Assembly: GCA_002431395.1 (NCBI GenBank)
Contig: DJEU01000042.1
Span: 17,934-42,693 of the forward strand
Reading direction: 5' to 3'
Length of the DNA: 24,760 nucleotides
DNA from: Lachnoclostridium sp. UBA5890
GTDB lineage: Bacteria > Bacillota > Clostridia > Lachnospirales > Lachnospiraceae
A program made the translations under genes and the position numbers. The notes beneath the pieces are model-generated. The model searched no databases and was not told the origin of the DNA. It saw only the letters and a list, made by a program, of their open reading frames with translations. This document shows positions 6,795 to 14,705 of this stretch, piece after piece; positions within the stretch are counted from its first letter, which is position 1; each line of letters opens with the position of its first letter.

Positions 6795-8986
6795 CCCCTA
6801 CACTTCAAAATCGTTGCAGTCACTTGGTCGATCTGCAGCGGTTTTGATAAATGCGCATCCATTCCGGCCTCCATACATTTTTTCACATCTTCATCAAATG
6901 CATTCGCCGTCATGGCAATAATTGGGATTATGCGGGCATCTTCGCGCTCCATCGCGCGGATTCTCTTCGTTGCTTCCAAGCCATCAAGCACCGGCATCAT
7001 AATATCCATCAAAACAGCATCAAACGTTCCCGGCGGATTTTCGGCAAATGCATCCACTGCCTGCTGCCCATCGGTCACCAGCGTGATCGTAAAGCCTTTA
7101 TCTTCCAAAAGCATCCGAGCGATCTCGGCATTGAGTTCGTTATCTTCCACAAGAAGCAGGTGAGACGCGCCAGCCTCTGCACTTTTGTCTTCTTTCGTCT
7201 GCTGGTAGACAATCTCTGTTTGCGACACCGTCTGAAATGGCAGCGTGATGACAAAGGTTGAACCCTCGCCCAGCTTACTCGTCACTTCGATTGTTCCCTG
7301 CATTTTATCCACAAGATTTTTTACAATTGCCATGCCCAGACCGGTTCCATTATACTCACTTCTGGCATCCGAATGCTCCTGTGCAAAGGGTTCAAAAATA
7401 TGCGCTACAAACTCCTCACTCATACCGATTCCGGTATCCCGGATCGTCCATTGGTATGTGACAAGCTCCTCTTTGGCACAGATACAGCGACAGCTTGTCT
7501 CCACTTTTCCACCCACTTTATTGTACTTGATACAATTTCCATAAATGTTCAAAAAGATCTGGCGGAGGTGAAGCGGGCTTCCATAGATATCTTTATACGG
7601 TACGCGTTCCTCCGTTTTGTCGTAAACCAAAGCAATGCCGGCTTCATCCGCACGCTGCTGTACGATTGCCAGCACCTCACTGGAAAGTTCTGCCAGATTG
7701 ATCCGTTCATTCGACAAATAGACTTCTCCGCTCTCCATCTTACTCATCTGCAGCACGTCATTGATCAGCGACAGCAGATGATTCGCGGATATTTTCATTT
7801 TTTTCTGATTGCCTTTGATCAATGCCATGTCATCGGGATGCCGCTCATTGATATCGAGAAGCCCAATAATTCCGTTGAGAGGAGTCCGGATATCGTGGCT
7901 CATCCGCGACAGGAAATTGGTCTTTGCGGCGTTCGCGCGGTCTGCCTGATCAAGAGCCTCTTCCAGCTGCTCATTTTTATTTTGCAGCCGTGTCGTGTAG
8001 TCATTCTGAATCCGCAGCTGCTCCTCGCGGTACCGCTGTGCCGTTTTCCACCGCACCATATTGATGGCAGCGAGAATAATAATGTAAATAATAAGGGAGT
8101 AGAGTATATTCTGAAATGTACTATTAAACACATCGCTCTCTGGCATATAGGCATATACATAATAATCTCGGCCGTGTTCCATGAGTCCAAAATTTTGTGT
8201 CAACGAAGTCAGGTCACGCTTCGTATGTACAAGTGTATCACTCACCCCTTGCTCCCGAATTTTCCGAAGAATTTCAATATCATCCGTACTTTTTCCGATT
8301 AACGCCTCGTTATTCGATGCAATGATTTCTTTCCCATTGCTGACAACGATCGTTCCGTCGCGCTCCAGATTATACCCGGTGAGCAGCGATTCGACCGAAT
8401 TACTAAACGATGCGATGTATTCTTTCGGTGTATGATAATATACCAAAACAGCGCCAAAGTGATCCCGCAGCCCCACTGTCGCAAGATCCACATATGAACC
8501 ATCTGCACAATCAAACCTGCCGGCATATGTTTTGCCGCTATATTTTATCGTATCCAGGACCGCCTCTGTTTCCATATAATCCTGCAATTCTGACCATTCA
8601 TTCTTGATTTTGTTGTATTCTTTCTTTACTTTTCCCTTTTTATCGAGTACAACAATACCACTCAAATGATTTTCTTCAGTATACTTTTTTAATAATGTCT
8701 CATCCAGTGAATTCTCATTTTTATTTGCATAAATATCCTCTTCAATCTGCCGTGCACTTTGAATCACACGCATACTGCTCTTCGTTTCGGACGCAAGGTT
8801 CAAACGCTTGTGCTGATTATACTGCTCTTTGATATAACTTATTGTTCCACTCAGGTGCTCCCGGGTTCTTCGTAAATCCATATTTATCGCAATAACAGAT
8901 ACACTTCCTAGTAGAATCACACCTAAAAGTATCTCTGCCACATATAACCAACGGAATTTCTTATCTGATTTTTTCTTATTTTTCAT
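6791..8986 (-). CDS. Hybrid sensor histidine kinase/response regulator
   Basis: A 731-residue membrane hybrid kinase. TM1 (about 13-35) and TM2 (about 294-312) flank an extracytoplasmic Cache-like sensor of about 260 residues. A coiled coil (about 320-355) leads to HisKA with MSHDIRTPLNG (H364). The ATPase domain follows with N-box N480/N484, DTGIGM near 517 and GTGLGM near 548. A C-terminal receiver domain (about 608-728) has E614/D615, D661 and K715. The start at 8986 has GGAGGG 8 nt upstream. An upstream in-frame start at 9034 lies deeper in the preceding gene and lacks this site. The gene overlaps the solute-binding protein gene by 11 nt, so the two are probably translated together and may form one sensory unit. 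No output domain is present, so a phosphotransfer partner elsewhere is expected. Confidence 0.93.
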   Translation of the reverse strand: MKNKKKSDKKFRWLYVAEILLGVILLGSVSVIAINMDLRRTREHLSGTISYIKEQYNQHKRLNLASETKSSMRVIQSARQIEEDIYANKNENSLDETLLKKYTEENHLSGIVVLDKKGKVKKEYNKIKNEWSELQDYMETEAVLDTIKYSGKTYAGRFDCADGSYVDLATVGLRDHFGAVLVYYHTPKEYIASFSNSVESLLTGYNLERDGTIVVSNGKEIIASNNEALIGKSTDDIEILRKIREQGVSDTLVHTKRDLTSLTQNFGLMEHGRDYYVYAYMPESDVFNSTFQNILYSLIIYIIILAAINMVRWKTAQRYREEQLRIQNDYTTRLQNKNEQLEEALDQADRANAAKTNFLSRMSHDIRTPLNGIIGLLDINERHPDDMALIKGNQKKMKISANHLLSLINDVLQMSKMESGEVYLSNERINLAELSSEVLAIVQQRADEAGIALVYDKTEERVPYKDIYGSPLHLRQIFLNIYGNCIKYNKVGGKVETSCRCICAKEELVTYQWTIRDTGIGMSEEFVAHIFEPFAQEHSDARSEYNGTGLGMAIVKNLVDKMQGTIEVTSKLGEGSTFVITLPFQTVSQTEIVYQQTKEDKSAEAGASHLLLVEDNELNAEIARMLLEDKGFTITLVTDGQQAVDAFAENPPGTFDAVLMDIMMPVLDGLEATKRIRAMEREDARIIPIIAMTANAFDEDVKKCMEAGMDAHLSKPLQIDQVTATILKCRG
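6812..6845 (+). terminator. Possible weak terminator of the Ser/Thr kinase operon
   Basis: CGTTGCAG (6812-6819) pairs with CTGCAGCG (6833-6840) with one G-U pair and is followed by GTTTT. It lies 18 nt after the kinase stop, inside the convergent gene. The short T-run makes it uncertain. Confidence 0.35.
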
Positions 8987-9809
8987 CGGCAATACCCTCC
9001 AGATATTCTTCCGGATGTTCCAGATATTTTCCAATTATTTTTTGAATGCTGCCATCTTGGCGCATTTTCAAAAATGCATCAGACAATTTTTTCTCAATGC
9101 CACGCGTATCATTTTTAGCAAATGCCACGCCTAGACCTACCGTAAGCAATGGCTCATCAAGGATACGAAATTCCAGATCATAATCTTTCATGCATTGTAA
9201 AATAGCCGTTTTATGGGCCGCAATCGCATCGGCGTACCCCTTACTCAAAAAGGTATAGATCAACTCCCTGTTTTGCAGTGAAAACACTTCTTTTACCTGC
9301 GGAATCCTCGCATCGGTGTGAGACAATAAGATTTCTTCCGGTTTTGTCGTCGACTGCACTGCCACACTTTTTCCTTCAAGGTCAGCGAGAGTATAGATAT
9401 CACTGTCTTTTCGGACAGCAACTACCTGATAACTTTTCATATATGGACTAGTCCAGCGATACAGATTCTCTCTCCCTTCAATCGAATAACTTCCCCAAAT
9501 GCAATCAATGTTACCATTTTCTACCAATTCCTTTTTCTCTTCCCAATTGATATAACGAAATTCCGGTTCGTATCCAATCCGGGCAAACGCCTCCTTAGCA
9601 AGTTCCACGTCAATTCCCGTCGGTTTTCCATCCGCATCTTCATAATTGTAAGGCGGATAATTATCGCTTCCCACAACAATGTGTGTCAATACTTTCTCCG
9701 ATAAATTTATCTCTTCTTTTGCACTTTCACATCCACTGCACAAAACGACAAGGGCGGCAGCCAAACAAACTGCCGCTATTCGTCCTGCTGCACGAAATGT
9801 CTTTCTCAT
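8976..9809 (-). CDS. Solute-binding lipoprotein, SBP_bac_3 family
   Basis: A 277-residue exported protein of the family 3 extracellular solute-binding type, usually amino-acid receptors. The N-terminus has RK, a hydrophobic core and a lipobox-like LCSGC with C27, so it is probably lipid-anchored. Family motifs are visible: a start of domain I with SDNYPPYNYED, then GIDVELAKEAFARIGY, and later LADLEGKSVAVQSTT. The ATG at 9809 is preferred over a TTG two codons earlier because AAGGGGC sits 7-8 nt before the ATG. No ABC permease or ATPase gene is nearby. Instead it sits between a chemoreceptor and a hybrid kinase, overlapping the latter by 11 nt, which suggests a sensory rather than transport role. 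The ligand is unknown. Confidence 0.9.
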   Translation of the reverse strand: MRKTFRAAGRIAAVCLAAALVVLCSGCESAKEEINLSEKVLTHIVVGSDNYPPYNYEDADGKPTGIDVELAKEAFARIGYEPEFRYINWEEKKELVENGNIDCIWGSYSIEGRENLYRWTSPYMKSYQVVAVRKDSDIYTLADLEGKSVAVQSTTKPEEILLSHTDARIPQVKEVFSLQNRELIYTFLSKGYADAIAAHKTAILQCMKDYDLEFRILDEPLLTVGLGVAFAKNDTRGIEKKLSDAFLKMRQDGSIQKIIGKYLEHPEEYLEGIADEK

Positions 9810-9852
9810 CGGCAACGCCCCTTTTGTTTGTAGTAGTAACGATTCAAGTTAC

Positions 9853-11586
9853 CTATAACGTAAATTTCTCTGTATGATCCGCCAGATCCTGGGCAAGTTT
9901 CGTCAATTCATTGGTTGCCTCATGACAGGAATCAATGATCTCATGAAACTCTGCCATAGATGCCGAAGTTTCCTCCGTTCCGGCTGCATTCTGCTCGGCA
10001 ATCGCAGCCAAGCCATCCACGATATCCAATACTTCTTTCTTCTGAGCATCCAATGCCTCCGTCTGCTTACGGATCTTCTCAATGGCCTCTGCCACCTCGG
10101 CAATTTCTTCATTGAGGGAGCGGAACATTTCTCCGGTTTCCTCAATCTTATTATTTTGTGTACGAATTTTTTCTGCCACTTCGTTCATCGTATTTACACT
10201 CGTGTTCGAATTGGCGATCAACGTATTCACAATTTCTACAATATGTTCTGCAGACTCTCTGGACTGCTCTGACAGATTACGGATCTCGTCTGCCACAACG
10301 GCAAAACCGCGGCCGTTCTCACCAGCTCTTGCCGCTTCAATGCTCGCATTGAGGGAAAGAAGGTTGGTCTGATTGGCAATATCTGTAATCAGCTCTGTCG
10401 CTTCCCGAATTTCCTGTGCGGAATCATTGGTCTGATTTGTCTGATTCTGAACCAGAAGAACAGAAGATTTCGTCGTCTCACTGATCGAAGACAATTCATC
10501 CAGATTTTTTGCTGCGGTCTTATTGTACTCGCGCATTTTTTCAGAACTGCTGCCAAGCGTCTCTACATTCGCCGCCGTCTCATCCAGTGCATTTCCCATC
10601 TGTGCTACTTTCTGGCTTGCGTTCATCGTCTCTGCTGCCTGGCTCGAAGAACCATTTGCGATCTCGTCTACCGCAATATTTACGTTGTTGATCGACTCCG
10701 CAATGTGATCAAAGGAAGCGGAAAATTCTTCCGAAAATCCCTGAAGTGCCTGTGAAGACGTCGAAATATTGGTAATAATCTCACGCATGGACTCGACAAG
10801 ACGCTGAATCGCACGGGCGATATCTCCGACTTCGTCTTTTCTCTCCACAAGATTCTGTTTCATTTCCAGATTCAATACACCCTTTGACAATGTACCGAGG
10901 TTTCCTACGGCTCCGTCGAGGTGTTTTACAATTCTTGTAATAACAAACATACCGATGGCAATCGCAACCACAAAAATTCCCAGCATGGAAAGTATCATGG
11001 AAACAACGGTATTACGTACTGCCGCATTAATCTCTGCCTGGCTTCGTCCACAGAAAATGCTTCCTACAACTTTATCAGAATCCGGCTGATACAATGGTAC
11101 GTAGTAACCGGAGTACGGTGTTCCAAATAATTCCAGATTCTCGGAGTAATAATTTTCTCCACGCTGAATTGTATCATATACTTCTTTAGACATCTTAGTA
11201 TTGATCTCACGTCCTCCGGAACTGTTCTTCAATGTCGTAAGCACACGGGTTTCCCCGTAAAATACGGACAGTTCCACTTGTCTTTCCTGTTTCAATTTAT
11301 CAATGAGCTCGTAATTTTCACTCAATGTCACACTTCCCTTTTTCAGTGTATCTCCGCTCATTGTAAAATCTGCGCCATCTCCCATCGCCGTGTAAGCTTC
11401 TCTTACGCTCACCGCGATTCCGCTGATCTCGCGTTCTACCAGATCTTTCGATATACTGTTCTGCTTTCCTGCACTGACTGCAATCGCTACAATCGTAATC
11501 AGAAGCAACGGGATTGACATCGTTAAACTCAATTTGAATGCCAGCCGCACTCCTTTTTTCTTTTTCAACTTTTTCTGAGATTTCAT
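9853..11586 (-). CDS. Methyl-accepting chemotaxis protein
   Basis: A 577-residue transmembrane chemoreceptor. TM1 (about 17-38) and TM2 (about 192-217) bracket a single-Cache-like periplasmic-side sensor with FYGETRVLTTL and SGYYVPLY. A HAMP segment follows TM2, then the long coiled-coil signalling domain. The conserved hairpin tip is seen around ANQTNLLSLNASIEAARAGE and GRGFAVVADEIRNL, which binds CheA/CheW in this family. The ribosome binding site AAGGAGG lies 9 nt before the ATG. A promoter is found at 11641-11669. It is the first gene of the sensory operon, 43 nt before the solute-binding protein gene, and there is no strong terminator in that gap. The receptor may report on the same ligand class. 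Confidence 0.95.
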   Translation of the reverse strand: MKSQKKLKKKKGVRLAFKLSLTMSIPLLLITIVAIAVSAGKQNSISKDLVEREISGIAVSVREAYTAMGDGADFTMSGDTLKKGSVTLSENYELIDKLKQERQVELSVFYGETRVLTTLKNSSGGREINTKMSKEVYDTIQRGENYYSENLELFGTPYSGYYVPLYQPDSDKVVGSIFCGRSQAEINAAVRNTVVSMILSMLGIFVVAIAIGMFVITRIVKHLDGAVGNLGTLSKGVLNLEMKQNLVERKDEVGDIARAIQRLVESMREIITNISTSSQALQGFSEEFSASFDHIAESINNVNIAVDEIANGSSSQAAETMNASQKVAQMGNALDETAANVETLGSSSEKMREYNKTAAKNLDELSSISETTKSSVLLVQNQTNQTNDSAQEIREATELITDIANQTNLLSLNASIEAARAGENGRGFAVVADEIRNLSEQSRESAEHIVEIVNTLIANSNTSVNTMNEVAEKIRTQNNKIEETGEMFRSLNEEIAEVAEAIEKIRKQTEALDAQKKEVLDIVDGLAAIAEQNAAGTEETSASMAEFHEIIDSCHEATNELTKLAQDLADHTEKFTL

Positions 11587-11640
11587 TCTCTTTTTCCTCC
11601 TTTTTCTACAATCGCTTTAATTTTACAGAAATTTCATTTA

Positions 11641-11669
11641 ATTATACCATATTTTTTACATCTCAACAA
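11641..11669 (-). promoter_or_regulatory. Promoter of the chemoreceptor/sensor operon
   Basis: Extended -10 TGGTATAAT (TATAAT at 11646-11641) with a 17-bp spacer and a poor -35 TTGTTG (11669-11664). It starts right behind the bL25 terminator. Confidence 0.65.
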
Positions 11670-11672
11670 GTC

Positions 11673-11706
11673 AAAAAAGAGCCACTACATGAAATAGTGA
11701 CTCTTT
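11673..11706 (-). terminator. Rho-independent terminator of the bL25 gene
   Basis: A 12-bp stem with one C-A mismatch (AAAGAGCCACTA/TAGTGACTCTTT) and a 7-nt loop is followed by TTTTTT on the minus strand. It starts 20 nt after the bL25 stop codon. Confidence 0.85.
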
Positions 11707-11726
11707 GAAAAATTGCATATTTTTGA

Positions 11727-12317
11727 TTATGCTTCCTCAGCCGGAGTTTCTTCTTCGTCTTCAGCCGGCTGTACATTTTTACTTGCTACAACGCTGACGA
11801 TCGGAGTATCCAAATGTGTCTGCAGCTCAATCTTGTCATTCTTAGCAATGTCAAGATCGGATACTTTGATAATGTCGCCCAATCTCAGGGAACTACAATC
11901 AATTTCAACTTTCTCAACCAGCTCTTCCGGAGTAGCTTTGTAGGAAATTTCTTCCAAAAGTTGTTCCAGTACACCTTCGACAACTTTCTCTTTATTGTGA
12001 AGGACAATCTCCGCAACAGAGTGTACTTTTTCTCCTTTTACCAATGCCTGGAAATCAATTTCCAAAATCTGGTGGTTCATGGTGTTATAATCCATCTCTT
12101 TGATCAGCACATCGTAGGTCTTTCCTTCCAGTTCCAGATACAACTGGCTTCCTTTCATGCACTCTCTCTGGATTCTCTCTGCTTCACTCTTCTCGATCTG
12201 CACAGGAACCGAACCCTCAATCTCTTTTCCAAAAAGGTTACCGGTTACATAACCTTCTCTTCTCAGCTTTTTAGCCTTGGTTTCCATGTTTCTTCTTTGT
12301 ACTCTTAAAGTAGTCAT
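11727..12317 (-). CDS. rplY: Ribosomal protein bL25, long CTC-type
   Basis: A 196-residue ribosomal protein that binds 5S rRNA in the large subunit. The N-terminal bL25 domain has the typical opening around KAKKLRREGYVTGNLFGKEI and a segment ending in HQILEIDFQAL. The C-terminal beta domain (TL5/CTC extension) ends in an acidic Glu/Ala-rich tail. The start at 12317 is chosen because GGAGG lies 9-10 nt upstream, and an in-frame extension to 12341 would include the ribosome binding site itself. It is a single-gene unit with a near-consensus promoter and a leader of roughly 105 nt, and it is unrelated in function to its signalling neighbours. Confidence 0.95.
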   Translation of the reverse strand: MTTLRVQRRNMETKAKKLRREGYVTGNLFGKEIEGSVPVQIEKSEAERIQRECMKGSQLYLELEGKTYDVLIKEMDYNTMNHQILEIDFQALVKGEKVHSVAEIVLHNKEKVVEGVLEQLLEEISYKATPEELVEKVEIDCSSLRLGDIIKVSDLDIAKNDKIELQTHLDTPIVSVVASKNVQPAEDEEETPAEEA

Positions 12318-12430
12318 TTGTCTTTTCCTCCATTCATACAAATTGATAACATAGGGAAGTTTGCGGAATGTCGATATTAAATTGGCGTTTCGTTTCTCTT
12401 GTTACAACTGTTGTTTTTATTTACAACTAC

Positions 12431-12459
12431 GTTATAGCACCATTTTTTTGATTCGTCAA
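12431..12459 (-). promoter_or_regulatory. Sigma-A promoter of the bL25 gene
   Basis: -35 TTGACG (12459-12454), a 17-bp A-rich spacer, and -10 TATAAC (12436-12431). The -35 starts 5 bp after the stop codon of the upstream LRR gene. The leader carries two GTTGTAA copies around an ACAAC/GTTGT palindrome. Confidence 0.8.
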
Positions 12460-12463
12460 GGGG

Positions 12464-12964
12464 TCAGCCGTATTTTTTTGCAAGTAATTTCACATAGGCC
12501 GCTTTTTTGTCCCGCGGAACCTTAATCTTCGCCTGCTTCTGAATGCCGATAAATGCTGCTTTGCCGACACTTTTTAATTTCTTCGAGCGAATATCAATAA
12601 ATTTCAGTTTTTTTGTCTGATAAAATGCCTGGCTGCCGATCGTACGCACATTGGTACCAATCTCTACTTTTTCCAGTTTCTTATTTTTATAAAAAGCCTT
12701 GCCGGCAATCGCAGTAACCGAAAAATTCATTCCCTGATAACGGATCTTCTGAGGGATGCGAACCACTTTTTTGACTGTCGTACCGCGCACCACCTGAACT
12801 TCTTTCTGCTTATCATTAAATGCTGTAACCTCATACACAATCCCGGCTTTTTGAAACTCTGCATCAAATACCGCTGTTTGGGCAGCATAACCCGGAAACA
12901 TGCTGACGATCTGCCCCAGCAAAAAAGCCATTACAAGGATAAAATATTTCTTTGTCCGAGCCAT
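12464..12964 (-). CDS. Small secreted BspA-like LRR protein
   Basis: A 166-residue exported protein. The signal peptide has basic RTKK, a hydrophobic stretch and GYAAQ as a likely cleavage zone. The rest is a short LRR_5 block with AGKAFYKNKKL, IGSQAFYQTKKL and VGKAAFIG, ending in a Lys-rich segment. It closely resembles the C-terminal LRR block of the protein at 182-1891: both have a RIP-x-x-IRYQG-x-x-F lead-in followed by an AxxKAFYK repeat. The ATG at 12964 has AAAGGAG 6 nt upstream; a TTG at 12982 lies just before the binding site. It follows the Ser/Thr kinase gene by 14 nt and is the last gene of that operon. I see no terminator before the bL25 promoter. Confidence 0.88.
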   Translation of the reverse strand: MARTKKYFILVMAFLLGQIVSMFPGYAAQTAVFDAEFQKAGIVYEVTAFNDKQKEVQVVRGTTVKKVVRIPQKIRYQGMNFSVTAIAGKAFYKNKKLEKVEIGTNVRTIGSQAFYQTKKLKFIDIRSKKLKSVGKAAFIGIQKQAKIKVPRDKKAAYVKLLAKKYG

Positions 12965-12978
12965 ACGAATCTCCTTTG

Positions 12979-14682
12979 TCAATCTGTAATGATCTGGATT
13001 CCACCTGTTTTTTCCGCTGCACGGGATTGAGAGATACTATCCCCCGTCTTTGCCGGCGTCTTTGTGCCTTTGCTCACGGTCAGATGGATCACGGAACCTT
13101 TTTTCACTTTTCCGTTTTCTCTCTGTTTTAGAATACTATTTTTTTGGTCATTTGAAAAGACTTTTTTCAAGGAAATTTTCATTCCGTTTGCATTTAGCAC
13201 TGCTTTTGCTTCGCTCAACGATTTTCCGACGACATTTGGCACTTTTACCTTCTCTACGCCTTTGCTCACAACGATGGTAACATCGGTTTTATTTCCCTTT
13301 TTATACTGTTCCCCCGGTGCGATGCTCTGGCTCACAATCCGGTCTTTCGCCGTTTTACTGTACTGCTTCTCAACGACAACCGACAAATTGTCATCTGCCT
13401 GTTTGATCCGCTGCAGCGCCTCTTCTAATTTTTCCCCTTCCACGCGCGGCATCGTAATAAGTGCTTCGGTTTCTGTGAAGGGCTCCGGCGAAGTCAGACG
13501 AACGGTTTCTGTTACCGGCGCCGCTTTTTCTCCTGACATTTTTTGCCAAGCAATAACACTTCCCAAGATAAGGATACATGCAGCCGATACTCCGATCAGA
13601 ATCCGGCGTTTTTTCCAAAGTGGAAGCACTTTGCGCCCTTTCTTTTCCCGGTTAAAATAAACGGTTTTCTCAATCCGCGTTCGCTCTTTTTCCATCGGCA
13701 CTGCCTCTTTCAAGGCATGCAAAAAGGCCGTAAAATCCGAATAACGGTCTTCCGGCTGAAATGCCATTCCCTTTTCCAGCACTTCTGCCAGCGCCGGCGA
13801 GATCCGGTTTAAATTTTCCTGCATTTTCCGGCTTGCCGTTTCGGACTCGCGTTCCAAAGCAGATACCGGAACTTTTCCGGTCAGCATGTAGTACATCGTC
13901 GCTGAAAGCGAATAAATATCGGTCCACGGTCCCTGTCTTCCATTTCTCGAAAACTGCTCGCGCGGAGCGTACTGCTGGCGCACCACTACCGTCATACTTT
14001 TCTGGCTTCCCTGCGCATCGATTTCTGTTTTCCTTGCGGCACCAAAATCAATCAATTTGACCACGCCATCCGGACGCAGTATCATATTATCCGGACTGAT
14101 ATCGCGGTGAAGAAGCCCTTTTTCGTGCAATTTCTGAAGATCACGCATCAATGGTTCCAGCAGGGCAAGCATCTCCCCCGGCCGAAATACTCCCTGTTTT
14201 TCCACCTGCTGCCACACTGTAATTCCCGGAACGTATTCCATCACTATGTAACCGGTTTCATTTTCCTCAAAATAATCATAAATCTGTACAACGTGGTTGC
14301 AGAACGCTGCCTTTTCCAGCGTCTTTGCTTCTTTTTTAAACCGCTCGAGTCCTTCTTGGAAATATTTTCCATCTTTCCCATCGAAACAGGTGATTTTCTG
14401 AGAACGCCCGGAATTGGTATCCCTCGATACGATATTGGCAGGGAAATATTCTTTGATGGCTACCGGCCGTTTTTCCTTGTTATCGTATCCGGTATAAGTG
14501 ATCCCAAAGCCCCCTTCTCCCAGCATTTTTCCGACCATATAACGCTTCGCCAGCCGCGTACCCACACGCAAAAATCTTGGATTTTCACTTTTTAACGGAT
14601 CAAACCCACAATACGGGCAAATTCCACTATGAATAGAAATCTCTCGCAGACATCCCAGACATATCTTTACCTTTTTACGCAT
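12979..14682 (-). CDS. Membrane Ser/Thr protein kinase with zinc ribbon and two PASTA domains
   Basis: A 567-residue PknB-type kinase. An N-terminal zinc ribbon has C8, C11, C22 and C25. The kinase domain (about 48-325) has GEGGFG (55-60), K77 in VAIKEYF, E118, HRDISPDN with D194 and N199, and DFG at 212-214. The HRDLKPxN lysine is Ser196, as in the other kinase of this window. The usual GYAPPEQ is QYAPREQ here. A transmembrane helix (about 361-379) leads to two PASTA domains (about 408-475 and 476-540), each ending in a VSKG-type motif. The ATG has AAAGGGG 6 nt upstream. It lies between an HTH protein gene and a secreted LRR gene with short gaps, so one transcript is likely. It probably phosphorylates proteins read by the FHA product at 15805-16167. 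Confidence 0.93.
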   Translation of the reverse strand: MRKKVKICLGCLREISIHSGICPYCGFDPLKSENPRFLRVGTRLAKRYMVGKMLGEGGFGITYTGYDNKEKRPVAIKEYFPANIVSRDTNSGRSQKITCFDGKDGKYFQEGLERFKKEAKTLEKAAFCNHVVQIYDYFEENETGYIVMEYVPGITVWQQVEKQGVFRPGEMLALLEPLMRDLQKLHEKGLLHRDISPDNMILRPDGVVKLIDFGAARKTEIDAQGSQKSMTVVVRQQYAPREQFSRNGRQGPWTDIYSLSATMYYMLTGKVPVSALERESETASRKMQENLNRISPALAEVLEKGMAFQPEDRYSDFTAFLHALKEAVPMEKERTRIEKTVYFNREKKGRKVLPLWKKRRILIGVSAACILILGSVIAWQKMSGEKAAPVTETVRLTSPEPFTETEALITMPRVEGEKLEEALQRIKQADDNLSVVVEKQYSKTAKDRIVSQSIAPGEQYKKGNKTDVTIVVSKGVEKVKVPNVVGKSLSEAKAVLNANGMKISLKKVFSNDQKNSILKQRENGKVKKGSVIHLTVSKGTKTPAKTGDSISQSRAAEKTGGIQIITD

Positions 14683-14705
14683 GTTAATCCCCTTTCACGA
14701 ACCTT

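Noticed and set aside
7373..8302. Plus-strand open frame of 309 codons
   Set aside because: It lies fully antisense to the histidine kinase, has no domain pattern and no ribosome binding site, while the minus-strand frame has complete family motifs.
9810..9852. Terminator between the chemoreceptor and binding protein genes
   Set aside because: Only a 5-bp GTAAC/GTTAC hairpin without a U-tract is present, so the genes are treated as one operon.
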